In this document: one piece after another, positions 48,316 to 58,233 of the stretch
How positions within the stretch are numbered: position 1 is the first letter of the stretch
Layout: each line of letters begins with the position of its first letter
Assembly: GCA_947650365.1 (NCBI GenBank)
Contig: OX393550.1
Coordinates: 67,015,744-67,079,743, forward strand
Length of the DNA stretch: 64,000 nt
Direction of reading: 5' to 3'
From: Chamaelirium japonicum
Lineage: Eukaryota > Streptophyta > Magnoliopsida > Liliales > Melanthiaceae
Translations under genes and position numbers: made by a program
The notes under the pieces: model-generated
Told to the model about the DNA's origin: nothing
The model's input: only the letters and a program-made list of their open reading frames with translations
The model's database searches: none

Positions 48316-49000
48316 GCCGGAAGAGTAAAGAAGCCTTGAAGAGGTAACGCCAGTCGTTCGAGAAGAAGATCGAGTCGAAGCTAAAGTCAAAGCCGACGCA
48401 AGAAGCCAAAGCAAACGCACCGGTAAAGCCCGCGCTAAAGCAACGCACGTGCCAAAGCCAAGCAACTACGACGGTCACGAGCAAAGCACCGCACGTTCTA
48501 GCCGATACGACGCGAAGTCCGGAAGAACTAAAGCATCGCAAGTCTCTACCCGTCTACGTTCAAGCGCAAGCGCCAAAGCAAAGCAAAAGCCAGAGCCACG
48601 CCAAAGCTACGCCAAAGCCGAAAGCTAAAGCCAAAGCTGACGCCAAAAACACGATCGACGCCGCGAACCGACGATCAAGGACGCCGAGGTCGAGCAAGGA
48701 TCGAGGAAGACACGAAGACCGAGGAACGAAGCCCAAAGCCTCCCTAGCCGAGAAAGCGCGAAGCACGGACGGGACAAAATCAACGGCGGAAACTCCTTAG
48801 CCTCTCAAAAACCCTCACCCTGTAAAGACCTCTGTCCTGGGCAACCCCTTCAGAGCTCTCGCACGAATACCACGTGGAGACGCGGATCAAAGGGACCCTC
48901 CAGAGGATCTCTCCCACAATCTCCTGATCAAAGAAAATTTGTAATCTCGTGTGATCCGCAATAAAGACGACCCGAATCTTTTTCCGCGACCACAGATTTC

Positions 49001-49019
49001 TGGCACGCCCGGTGGGACC
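49001..49019 (+). other. Primer binding site of the Tat element
   Basis: TGGCACGCCCGGTGGGACC stands six bases after the likely LTR end. It has the form of primer sites seen in Tat/Ogre-type elements. The tRNA partner cannot be named with certainty from sequence alone. Confidence 0.75.
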
Positions 49020-49066
49020 TCCTCTCCTTTCATCCGTACGTTTGAAGGAGTTGCTTCAAGTTCGCC

Positions 49067-51460
49067 ATGGCCGGAACGAACGATGATACGTTTGCTCCAA
49101 CAAGCCTCTCACCTATCGCCGAGTCTCCACTACTCCAACAAGGCGATCCAGAAAACCCGGTGGATGACATTCCCCCGGTAGTACGCGTTTACACTCGGCG
49201 TACTCAAACTCTTGCGGACTTCTTCACGCCAGAAACTGCTGCTGAAGGTGCTCGCCAAATCACCAATGAGGCCTTGGTGCATGAAGAAACAAGCCTCAAT
49301 CCTGGAACATCTGTCCAGAAATTTGGGGAGGACCAGCCCCAACCCCGAACCCGTTCGGGTTCTCCAGCGGACTTTGCACCTCCCTTGCCGGGGGCAAACA
49401 TCCGTCATCAAGCAGAAGCAAGTCAGCGTAACTACGTCTCCGACGACGATGGCGAGGGTGCAGGAGTACAACATCGAGATGTCCTGCGGCATTATCCTCC
49501 TTCCGCTCTCCAGCTCCAAGTCATGCAAATGGGTGAACACATGGCTCAGCTCACCCGACTAATGGAAGAGAAAAATCGTCACATCAACACCTTGCTTCAG
49601 AGGCTGAGTACCAGGGATGTCGCAACATTCGGTCAACCTCCTGCTTCTCCAGTAGCTGCTCCAGCCCCGTCTCCAACTCCCACTCTTGCAGAAGTTGGCC
49701 CGGCAACACTAGCAACTGCTCCTGCACTTTCCTCGGCTCCCTTGCCGGTCTCGATGGCCGCGCAACCTTCAGTAGCAGCAACGATGAATGCCCAGCAAAT
49801 ACAAGCACTAGTGGCTGACATGATGCGTTCCCACGGCGGCAACCTACCTCCGATCACGGCGGCATATTCGAAGCCTTACACTACAAGGATCCAGCAGCTG
49901 CGCTTCCCTACCGGGTTCCAGCCACCAAAGTTCCAACACTTCGACGGAAAGGGGAACCCAAGGCAACACATTGCCCACTTCGTCGAAACTTGCAATAACG
50001 CCGGCACATACGGCGACGAGATGGTGAAGCAGTTCGTTCGCACACTCAAAGGTAATGCTTTTGACTGGTATGTTGATCTTCCTCCAGGATCCATTGACAG
50101 TTGGGATCAAATGGAAAGAGAATTCCTCAACCGCTTCTACAGTACTCGGCGCATCGTTAGCATGACCGAGCTTACTGCCGTCAAGCAAAGGAAGGACGAA
50201 TCAGTAATCGACTACATCGATCGATGGAGGAATCTCGCCCTGAATTCACGAGACCGTTTGTCGGAAGACTCGGCTATCGAGATGTGCACCCAAGGCATGC
50301 ACTGGGGCTTACTCTACATCCTCAAAGGGATCAAGCCTCGGTCCTTCGAAGAACTTGCAACTCGAGCCCATGACATGGAGCTCAGCTTAGCAAATCGCGG
50401 GGACTCAAAGACCAAAGACTTCCTGAAGGTGGAAAAGAAAGACAAACCGCCGGCACCCAAATCAAAGCAAGTTAATGTCGCCGACATCGCCTCGGCCTCC
50501 AAGCCACTCAAAATCAGCGGTAAGTCAGATCAAGAAAAGGGAGCTGCCATACCACCGCCTCCATCTCAAAGGCAGTCGAAGATGACTCTAGAAGAACTTG
50601 AGGCCAAAGAGTATCCCTTTCCAGACTCAGAAGTCTCCTCCATGTTCGATCAACTGCTACAAGAAAAGATGATCGAGCTTCCTCCTTCAAAAAGGCCCGA
50701 ACAGATGCATCGGGTCAACGATCCGCTCTTCTGCAAATACCACCGGCTGGTCAGCCATCCTATTGAGAAGTGTTTCGTCTTCAAAGAGAAGATCATGGCA
50801 CTCGCAAAGCAAGGAAGAATCGAGATCGACTCCAGCGACGTTGCAACAGCAAACATGACATCCATCACCTTCGGTTCGTTTCAACCGGTACTCGTTGCTA
50901 CCCACCAGAGAAGGCCCAAGTTGCGCATCAATCGCCAAAGGCCAATTGCAAAGTTAGCTCCACAACGGAAGATCTCAAGACGACAGCAGTACACTCCTAA
51001 GCCCGCTGAGAAAGAAACGTCACTGCCCTGGGGGCAACCGTCGCCTACATCGACGTCTCTCTCAAACAAAGCTATGTCCCAACGGAATCTCCAGACAAGG
51101 TACGAGCAAGGAGACCCGGAGGTCGGTCTGTTAGGCCAGCCTTCAGGTAAATTCGACTACTACGTCCTCTACTCCAGACCTTCACCTGTCTCAATAGAAG
51201 AAATCAAGCCCACCGGCTGGGAGTCAGAAGGCGAACCACCAAGGTCCCCAGAGGAGCAAGGCTCCCCAACTCATGGAGAACCTACAAATCTCCGGACAAG
51301 GTACGAGCAAGGAGACCCGGAGGTCGGTCTGTTAGGCCAGCCTTCAGGTAAATTCGACTACTACGTCCTCTATTCCAAACCTTCGTCTGTCTCAATAGAA
51401 GAAATCAAGCCTACCGGCTGGGAGTCAGAAGGCGAACCACCAAGGTCCCCAGAGGAGTAG
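49067..51460 (+). CDS. gag: Tat gag
   Basis: 797 codons from ATGGCCGGAACG. The first 250 residues are low-complexity and Pro/Ala-rich. A retrotransposon-gag domain follows (FQPPKFQHFDGKGNPRQHIA, FDWYVDLPPGSIDSWDQME, FLNRFYSTRR). Near residue 550 is a CKYHRLVSHPIEKC knuckle-like motif. The C-terminal part contains a 201-bp tandem duplication. It lies in the same frame as pol, an arrangement for which stop read-through or splicing is known in this lineage. Confidence 0.9.
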   Translation: MAGTNDDTFAPTSLSPIAESPLLQQGDPENPVDDIPPVVRVYTRRTQTLADFFTPETAAEGARQITNEALVHEETSLNPGTSVQKFGEDQPQPRTRSGSPADFAPPLPGANIRHQAEASQRNYVSDDDGEGAGVQHRDVLRHYPPSALQLQVMQMGEHMAQLTRLMEEKNRHINTLLQRLSTRDVATFGQPPASPVAAPAPSPTPTLAEVGPATLATAPALSSAPLPVSMAAQPSVAATMNAQQIQALVADMMRSHGGNLPPITAAYSKPYTTRIQQLRFPTGFQPPKFQHFDGKGNPRQHIAHFVETCNNAGTYGDEMVKQFVRTLKGNAFDWYVDLPPGSIDSWDQMEREFLNRFYSTRRIVSMTELTAVKQRKDESVIDYIDRWRNLALNSRDRLSEDSAIEMCTQGMHWGLLYILKGIKPRSFEELATRAHDMELSLANRGDSKTKDFLKVEKKDKPPAPKSKQVNVADIASASKPLKISGKSDQEKGAAIPPPPSQRQSKMTLEELEAKEYPFPDSEVSSMFDQLLQEKMIELPPSKRPEQMHRVNDPLFCKYHRLVSHPIEKCFVFKEKIMALAKQGRIEIDSSDVATANMTSITFGSFQPVLVATHQRRPKLRINRQRPIAKLAPQRKISRRQQYTPKPAEKETSLPWGQPSPTSTSLSNKAMSQRNLQTRYEQGDPEVGLLGQPSGKFDYYVLYSRPSPVSIEEIKPTGWESEGEPPRSPEEQGSPTHGEPTNLRTRYEQGDPEVGLLGQPSGKFDYYVLYSKPSSVSIEEIKPTGWESEGEPPRSPEE

Positions 51461-51487
51461 GTCTCCCCGACCCATGAAGGACCTACC
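51086..51487 (+). repeat. 201-bp tandem duplication at the gag C-terminus
   Basis: The 67-codon segment starting with aatctccagacaaggtacg is repeated directly 201 bases later, preserving the frame. Few differences separate the copies, so the duplication is recent. Confidence 0.88.
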
Positions 51488-51547
51488 ACTCCCACTCCAG
51501 AGCTTCACCTTGATAACGAAGAATCCACTGATGAAGATGCATGGGTC

Positions 51548-54500
51548 ATGTTGCCTCGCAGACGAAGGCCATGGACGCCAAGAAGTCACAAGTTCGATCG
51601 GGTAACAAGAAAGCTTCCGAAACGAAGAACTTACAAAAAGAAAAGCAAAGCTCCAGGAAGGAAGGCATTCAAAGTACCGCCAGCAGATCCTGATGATCTC
51701 CTCCTGCAAAACCCTCCAGAACCGACAACATTGCAAGAGTTCTTCCCCGATTACTTCCTCCCAGCTAATCAGCAGCATGAAGCCTCCTGTTGCATGGTTG
51801 AGATTCACATAGCGCCAGAAGAAGAAGATAGGATCAAGCCTTCTGAAGAAAGCAACACCGACAACGAGGAGGATGATTCCGACAAAGACAGTACTGCTGC
51901 TTACGACGAGGCAATTCTGCACTTGCCACTCATAGAAGCACTACACCTCCCAGAGAAAGCTCATCTAGCAATGGCCGAGGCTTTGACAGACCCAGACAGC
52001 TACAAAAGAAAGAAGAAAGATACCGAGGACAAAACTATTGTCTCATGTAACGCAGCAATAACTTTCTCGGACGAAGATCTGCAGCTCGGAGCACGACTGC
52101 ACAATCGACCTGTCTATGTCTCGGGATACATCAACGAGAAGCCGGTAAACCGAATCCTGCTGGACTGCGGCTCCGCCGTCAACATCATGCCTATCCAAAC
52201 AATGCGCCAGCTTGGCATCACCACCGACCAGCTCTCGCAAAGCCAGCTGGTCATTCAAGGGTTCAACCAAGGAGGACAGTCCACCATAGGGATCATTCGT
52301 CTAAAACTCTCTATCAGTCAGCTTGACACGACGGTTCTTTTCCACGTCATTGACTGTCAAACATCATACCACCTTTTGCTGGGAAGACCGTGGCTGCACG
52401 AAAACGGTGTCGTAGTTTCTACTTGGCACCAATGCCTCAAGTACTACGAGGAAGGTCTGGAAAAGTGCATTGTTGCAGATGACAAGCCATTCAATGAGGC
52501 TGAAGCACACCTCGCCGATGCCAAATTTTACCAAGCAAGGGACCTTGTCGCAGAAGTCCTTCCCGCTAAAGCTCCTCGAACTCAGAAAACTGAAAGAGTG
52601 GAGCAGGACGAAGCTCTGCTAACTCCAAATCCAGTACCACCATCTAAGGCGATACACGAAGTCAAAGGAGTGCTAGCGCCAAGACGAAGAATGCGCATCA
52701 GCTCCAAGCCAAGATCCATGAAGCATACTCCATTACCTGTCCAAGCTACGACAGTCTTACGCCTCACGCCTCAGTGGCTTCGCAAAGATAAATCACCACC
52801 TTTTGCCTCGCCAAAAGGGATAGTCCAGCCGCTATCGGAAGCTAACGTCATCACTCTGCAAGAGATGACACTGCCACTACCCAGCCTGGGGCAAGCTTCA
52901 AGCTTGCCAAGATCCATCAATTCCTTCGAATCCAGCCAACTCACATTCAAGCCAAAAGGAAGCTGGGGGCAAAATGCCGCCAAGCTGTTGTTCAAAGCCG
53001 GCTACGACAAAGACAGTGCTGCACATATGAGTACGCTCCTGCCGGCTCCAATACCACACGGGATGACTAAGACTCAAGCCCATTTACTCCAGGGTGGCGA
53101 GCAGATCCCACCAAATCGGCAAGGCATCGGCTCCCGTCAAACCCCGATGGTCATCAAGATAACAGGAGAGAAGACCTTCACCTCTAACTACATTGAGGTG
53201 AAGTTGGTAGATGAAGCGGAAGAGGGATCGTCAGCCTCCGATGCACGCTCCACCGATGTCATTCATCCCGCTACAAAGAGCGCCAAAAGAAGACGATATC
53301 GAGCTCGGCGTCAGACCATACCTCAAAAGCAAAAGAAGAGCGTCAAAAACCAGGCAAGTCAAAATCCCATATCAGTATTCAAAAGACTTGGGCCAATCAG
53401 ACAGGCAAAGCGAAGGTCAGTATTCGACCGTTTGGGAAAGCCACCCACTGAGGTGAGAAAAATCATTCCCGCCCTCCCACCCTTATCAATCTACGAAACT
53501 GGCGACATCACCGACATTATTCTGGTCTCTGTTAATCACATCACCATTTTTGATTCTCCAATCGACGCAACTTCTACTTCGGACGACGAATTGCCCGATG
53601 CACCGCCGGTCCTCGAAGAAGGGGGGCAATCTACCGTCGACGATTTGAAAGAAATCAACTTGGGTACGCAAGAGGATCCTCGGCCTACATTCGTAAGTGC
53701 ACTCCTGACTCCCGAAGAGGAGGCCGCATACATTAGGCTACTCCAAGAATACAGAGATGTCTTCGCATGGTCCTACAAGGAAATGCCGGGACTTGACCCC
53801 AAGATCGCAGTACACCAGCTTGCTGTCAAGCACGGAGCTAGCGCCATCAAGCAAGGACAAAGACGTTACCGACCGGAACTGGTACCGCAAATAGAGGGCG
53901 AAGTCAACAAGCTCATCGAAGCCGGCTTTATCCGAGAAGTTAAGTATCCAACATGGATATCCAGCGTGGTCCCAGTCAAGAAGAAGAACGGCCAGATCAG
54001 AGTATGCGTGGACTTCAGGGACTTAAACAATGCATGCCCCAAAGATGACTTCCCACTGCCAATCACAGAATTAATGGTGGACGCAACAACAGGCCATGAA
54101 GCACTAACCTTCATGGATGGATCCTCAGGTTACAACCAAATCCGGATGGCGCCCAAAGACGAAGAGCTTACGGCATTCCGCACGCCAAAAGGGATCTACT
54201 GCTACAAAGTCATGCCTTTCGGCTTGAAGAACGCAGGAGCCACTTACCAACGAGCCATGCAAAAAAATTTCGACGATATCCTTCACCAAAATGTAGAATG
54301 CTACGTCGACGACCTCGTGGTAAAATCAAGACAAAAGTCCACACATCTTCAAGACCTCGAGCTAATCTTCAAGCGACTTCGAAGGTACCAACTCCGCATG
54401 AACCCGCTTAAATGCGCATTTGGGGTCTCCTCGGGAAAATTTCTCGGCTTTGTCGTACGCCATCGAGGTATCGAAATAGATCAAACCAAGATAGATGCTA

Positions 54501-56929
54501 TCCTCAATATGCCAATCCCGAAAACCGTGCGAGACCTCCGAGGTCTCCAGGGCCATCTAGCATATATCAGAAGGTTCATCGCCAACTTAGCTGGAAAATA
54601 CAGACCCTTCAGTCGCCTCATGAAGAAAGGAGCAGCATTCAAGTGGGATGAAGCTTGTCAGGAAGCCCTCCAAAACATCAGGGATTACTTACTCAAGCCC
54701 CCGGTTCTGACAGCACCAGTTCAAGGAAAGCCATTAGTCCTTTACATCAGCGCCCAGGAACAGTCCTTGGGGGCACTCCTGGCTCAAGACAACGAGCTAG
54801 GCAAGGAAACAGCATGCTACTATTTGAGCCGTACTCTCATCGGCGCGGAGCTAAACTACTCCCCGATTGAGAAGGTCTGTCTGGCACTCATCTTCGCTAC
54901 AAAAAAGCTGCGACACTACATGTTAGCTCACGCCATCAGGCTCATCTCAAAAGCCGACCCACTCAAATACATCATGTCGAGACCAGTGCTCTCCGGACGT
55001 CTGGCCAAGTGGGCTTTGCTCCTCCTTGAGTTTGACATCACTTTTGTCCCTCGTAAAGCGGTCAAGGGTCAAGCTCTCGCAGACTTCCTAGCAGAATACC
55101 CCCTTCCAGCAGAGTGGGAACTATCGGAAGATCTCCCAGACGAAGAAGTATTCTGCATCGACATCACCTCTTCTTGGAAAATGTTCTTCGACGGTGCGGC
55201 CAGGCAAGATGTAGCAGGAGCGGGAGTTATATTCGTCACACCAAACGACGAAGTACTTCCCTTCTCGTTTCTACTATCAGAGCCATGCTCCAACAACAGG
55301 GCGGAATATCAAGCTCTGATCATTGGCCTCGAACTCGCCAATGATATGAAACTTCAAGGGCTCACAATTTTCGGCGACTCTCAACTCGTCATCCAACAAA
55401 TATTGGGGGCATACGAGGTCAACAAAGAAGATCTCGTGCCATTGCACATACGAGCCCTGAAACTCCTTGGTACACTCAAAGATGCTTCAATCCAGCATGT
55501 CCCCAGAAACCTCAATCAGCAGGCTGATGCGCTTGCAAATTTAGCGGCTACACTTCCGTTCCCAGAAAAAAGCCAACTCATCATCCCTATCTGTAAGAGG
55601 TTGGTGATCACCGAAGAGGACCTCCCTATGGGGATCCCAGACCAAGTCAACGCAGTACACGTTTTCGTGACCGACGAGCTAGACTGGAGACAGCCATTCA
55701 TAGACTTTCTTGTCCACGGAAAGCTTCCTGAAGACCCAAAGCGTAAGGTCGACATTCGCCGGCGATCTCTGAAATTCTTCCACTTCAACAACGAGTTGTA
55801 CCGTCGAAGCTACGATGGTGCGCTCCTGAGGTGTCTTGCGAAAGAAGAAGCGGAAACAGCACTAGAAGAAGTCCATGCCGGGATCTGTGGCTCACATCAG
55901 TCCGGGCCAAAGCTGCACTTCCGCATCAGGCGGATGGGGTACTACTGGCCCACTATGATCAAGGACTCCCTCGGGTTTGCAAAAAGATGCCACACTTGCC
56001 AGCTGCATGGCGACTACATCCGTCAGCCTCCGGAACCTTTGCATCCAACCATCGCATCATGGCCCTTCGATGGATGGGGACTCGATATTGTCGGTCCGCT
56101 ACCCAAGTCATCCAAGCAGCATCTTTATATCCTGGCGGCAACAGATTACTTCTCCAAGTGGGCTGAGGCAGTACCATTGCGAGAAGTTACCAGGCACTCT
56201 GTCATCAACTTCATTCAGAACGACATCATCTTCCGGTACGGCATCCCTCGCTATATCGTTACGGACAACGGGAAGCAATTCAAGAACGCCGCTGTCAGCC
56301 AATTTTGCGCCAAGTTCGATATCAAGCAAAGGTGTTCAACCATGTACAACGCCTCTGCTAACGGCCTAGCTGAAGCTTTCAACAAAACACTCTGCAAACT
56401 TTTGGAGAAAGTCGTCTCAAAGTCAAAGAAAGACTGGCATGAACGCATGGGTGAAGCGCTATGGGCATATCGCACCTCTTTTCGTACGCCAACACAGGCG
56501 ACTCCGTACTCGCTGGTATACGGAGTAGAAGCTGTCCTCCCACTTGAACTCCAGATCCCGTCACTCAGGATAGCCATCCAGGAAGGCCTCGTCAACGGCA
56601 ACAACACTCAACTTCGCCTAGCGGAATTAGAAGCCCTAGATGAAAAGCGCCTCGAAGCCCAGCAACGCCTGGAATGCTACCAAGCCAGGCTAACCCGAGC
56701 CTTCAACAAAAGGATTCGCCCTCGATCCTTCCAAGAAGGAGAGTTGGTGCTCGCAGTCAAACGCCCCATCATCCTTTCACATCGAGGAGGAAAGAAGTTC
56801 GATGCCAAGTGGGATGGACCGCACGTTGTCAAAAAGGTCTACTCCAACGGCGCATATCTTCTCACCACGCCAGAAGGGCTTACGCTCGGCCCTATCAACG
56901 GCAAGTACCTCAAAAGGTACTATGCCTAA
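51548..56929 (+). CDS. pol: Tat pol (protease, reverse transcriptase, two RNase H domains, integrase)
   Basis: One open frame of 1,793 codons. Protease with LLDCGSAVNIMP lies near residue 205. Reverse transcriptase covers about residues 770-960 (VCVDFRDLNNACPKDDFPLP, YVDDLVVKS). The gypsy RNase H covers about 1040-1170. The additional archaeal-type RNase H is at about 1205-1340 (MFFDGAARQDVAGAGVIF, NNRAEYQALIIGLELA, HVPRNLNQQADALANLA). Integrase covers about 1430-1670 (HSG zinc-finger region, CHTCQ, DIVGPLPKSS, VTDNGKQF). The two RNase H domains are typical of the Tat lineage. It appears whole. Confidence 0.95.
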   Translation: MLPRRRRPWTPRSHKFDRVTRKLPKRRTYKKKSKAPGRKAFKVPPADPDDLLLQNPPEPTTLQEFFPDYFLPANQQHEASCCMVEIHIAPEEEDRIKPSEESNTDNEEDDSDKDSTAAYDEAILHLPLIEALHLPEKAHLAMAEALTDPDSYKRKKKDTEDKTIVSCNAAITFSDEDLQLGARLHNRPVYVSGYINEKPVNRILLDCGSAVNIMPIQTMRQLGITTDQLSQSQLVIQGFNQGGQSTIGIIRLKLSISQLDTTVLFHVIDCQTSYHLLLGRPWLHENGVVVSTWHQCLKYYEEGLEKCIVADDKPFNEAEAHLADAKFYQARDLVAEVLPAKAPRTQKTERVEQDEALLTPNPVPPSKAIHEVKGVLAPRRRMRISSKPRSMKHTPLPVQATTVLRLTPQWLRKDKSPPFASPKGIVQPLSEANVITLQEMTLPLPSLGQASSLPRSINSFESSQLTFKPKGSWGQNAAKLLFKAGYDKDSAAHMSTLLPAPIPHGMTKTQAHLLQGGEQIPPNRQGIGSRQTPMVIKITGEKTFTSNYIEVKLVDEAEEGSSASDARSTDVIHPATKSAKRRRYRARRQTIPQKQKKSVKNQASQNPISVFKRLGPIRQAKRRSVFDRLGKPPTEVRKIIPALPPLSIYETGDITDIILVSVNHITIFDSPIDATSTSDDELPDAPPVLEEGGQSTVDDLKEINLGTQEDPRPTFVSALLTPEEEAAYIRLLQEYRDVFAWSYKEMPGLDPKIAVHQLAVKHGASAIKQGQRRYRPELVPQIEGEVNKLIEAGFIREVKYPTWISSVVPVKKKNGQIRVCVDFRDLNNACPKDDFPLPITELMVDATTGHEALTFMDGSSGYNQIRMAPKDEELTAFRTPKGIYCYKVMPFGLKNAGATYQRAMQKNFDDILHQNVECYVDDLVVKSRQKSTHLQDLELIFKRLRRYQLRMNPLKCAFGVSSGKFLGFVVRHRGIEIDQTKIDAILNMPIPKTVRDLRGLQGHLAYIRRFIANLAGKYRPFSRLMKKGAAFKWDEACQEALQNIRDYLLKPPVLTAPVQGKPLVLYISAQEQSLGALLAQDNELGKETACYYLSRTLIGAELNYSPIEKVCLALIFATKKLRHYMLAHAIRLISKADPLKYIMSRPVLSGRLAKWALLLLEFDITFVPRKAVKGQALADFLAEYPLPAEWELSEDLPDEEVFCIDITSSWKMFFDGAARQDVAGAGVIFVTPNDEVLPFSFLLSEPCSNNRAEYQALIIGLELANDMKLQGLTIFGDSQLVIQQILGAYEVNKEDLVPLHIRALKLLGTLKDASIQHVPRNLNQQADALANLAATLPFPEKSQLIIPICKRLVITEEDLPMGIPDQVNAVHVFVTDELDWRQPFIDFLVHGKLPEDPKRKVDIRRRSLKFFHFNNELYRRSYDGALLRCLAKEEAETALEEVHAGICGSHQSGPKLHFRIRRMGYYWPTMIKDSLGFAKRCHTCQLHGDYIRQPPEPLHPTIASWPFDGWGLDIVGPLPKSSKQHLYILAATDYFSKWAEAVPLREVTRHSVINFIQNDIIFRYGIPRYIVTDNGKQFKNAAVSQFCAKFDIKQRCSTMYNASANGLAEAFNKTLCKLLEKVVSKSKKDWHERMGEALWAYRTSFRTPTQATPYSLVYGVEAVLPLELQIPSLRIAIQEGLVNGNNTQLRLAELEALDEKRLEAQQRLECYQARLTRAFNKRIRPRSFQEGELVLAVKRPIILSHRGGKKFDAKWDGPHVVKKVYSNGAYLLTTPEGLTLGPINGKYLKRYYA

Positions 56930-56948
56930 AAGCAAGGCGACACCCCTT

Positions 56949-56950
<2 letters not shown>

Positions 56951-56992
<42 letters not shown>
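56951..56992 (+). repeat. Poly-A tract after pol
   Basis: A run of about 40 A follows pol by 20 bases. It is not at the element's end, so it is not a retroposition tail. It may be a slippage-prone tract or a relic of an older insertion. Confidence 0.8.
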
Positions 56993-57207
56993 AACTACGT
57001 GTGACTTGATCCCTCTCAGTAGGGTACGTAGGCAGCCTGTAAAGGTTCAGTCCAAACAAAAGAAAAACACAACCAAGCTCTGCCATTCCAGAATACAAGT
57101 CCAAAAAAAAAATAGATGCATGATATTAAGTTATCACCGGATAAAGAAAAACAGAACTACAAGTCTGTTCAGCAGAAATGACAAGAAAGAAAAGGAAATG
57201 CGACATG

Positions 57208-58233
57208 CTAGTAAAGCGAATCAAATCCTTTGAGACGTTGGAGCAGCTCGCCATCAGTAACCTCCATGCGCTCCAACTCAGAAGACCGAGAAGCTACCCG
57301 CTCCCGATGCGCCGCCAGCTCGATACGCTGCTTTGCCAAGTCTGCTCCAGAAGACTTCTCGATCGTCTCAGCTTTCTCGAAAGATGCGCGAGCAGCCTCT
57401 AGCTTCTTCCGCGCCCGAACAAGGCTCGCAGCGGCAAGTGCATGCTGCGCCTCCAGTCGACGCTCCTCGTCCTCGGCCTTTGCCAGTATCAGGGGAAGGT
57501 CATCTTCCATCGAAGCCCGTTTCAAGCAATGAGCTTCACTATCCGCCAAGAGAACACGCATCTGTGTCTCAAACAAAGAGCCATCTACCTGGAAGGCCGC
57601 CAGGTTCTTGCAAAACTCGGGCCCCTCAAGAACCCACCAGCTGCTCAAAGCGTCAAAGCCTTCTTCCTGGAAGGGTGCAAGCGTCGTCTGGATATACTTC
57701 CGACAGCTCTCCAAAAGAAGCACAGAAAGAAGGTCTCGAGAACTGCACTTCCCCCTGACAGCCTCTGAGTGCACAGGCAAAGTGGGCTCCGGCCCTGAAG
57801 GCTCAAGAGTAGGAGCCACCTCCTGAACCATCGCTGTGATAACAGTCAGCGGAACCACCGGAGCGGAAGGAGGAGGCACAGGCAAACCTTCCGACAAAAC
57901 GACTGCGGGAGTAGCCTCTACCGGAGTACCGGACCTAGCTGGAAGAGTCTGTTCTCTCCCCACACTGGAGATCTCATCCTCCTCCCCAAAACCCAACTGC
58001 TCCACGTCAATATCATCCAGGTTGACGGCACTGCCGGCAAAATCCGCTCCACACGCTCCCAAAAGCTCCAAGTTATCCCAGGGAACATCCAGCCCGCCAC
58101 CTTCAATCAACGTTGCTCTGATGGGAGAGCACTCCTGCCCAACCCCCTTCGGGGCAGACTCGTAGTCCGGTCCAGCAGACCCTGCCAAAATGAGAGCTGG
58201 ATAACTCAGCCAACGAAGTAAGAATACAAGCAC
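57208..58233 (-). CDS. Antisense frame of the Tat element, C-terminal coiled-coil part
   Basis: A minus-strand open stretch of 341 codons. From about codon 240 on it is dense in Glu, Ala, Arg and Lys with heptad-like spacing (AEDEERRLEAQHALAAASL, RARKKLEAARASFEKAET), which predicts a long coiled coil. Upstream it is acidic and Pro-rich. It follows the PMD frame (58103-60529) directly, with splice-like boundaries between them, so both may belong to one antisense transcript. Its function in the element is unknown. Confidence 0.75.
   Translation of the reverse strand: MLVFLLRWLSYPALILAGSAGPDYESAPKGVGQECSPIRATLIEGGGLDVPWDNLELLGACGADFAGSAVNLDDIDVEQLGFGEEDEISSVGREQTLPARSGTPVEATPAVVLSEGLPVPPPSAPVVPLTVITAMVQEVAPTLEPSGPEPTLPVHSEAVRGKCSSRDLLSVLLLESCRKYIQTTLAPFQEEGFDALSSWWVLEGPEFCKNLAAFQVDGSLFETQMRVLLADSEAHCLKRASMEDDLPLILAKAEDEERRLEAQHALAAASLVRARKKLEAARASFEKAETIEKSSGADLAKQRIELAAHRERVASRSSELERMEVTDGELLQRLKGFDSLY

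Larger units (their letters stand above)
46766..48994 (+). repeat. 5' LTR of the Tat element
   Basis: About 2.2 kb, starting TGTGGGCATCG and ending near ccgcgaccaca. It contains nine 32-bp tandem units, an AAAAG-rich tract, a TATA box, a 59-bp tandem repeat and an aataaag signal near 48960. Open frames such as 46767-47519 and 47591-48079 are products of the repeats and are not called as genes. Confidence 0.9.
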
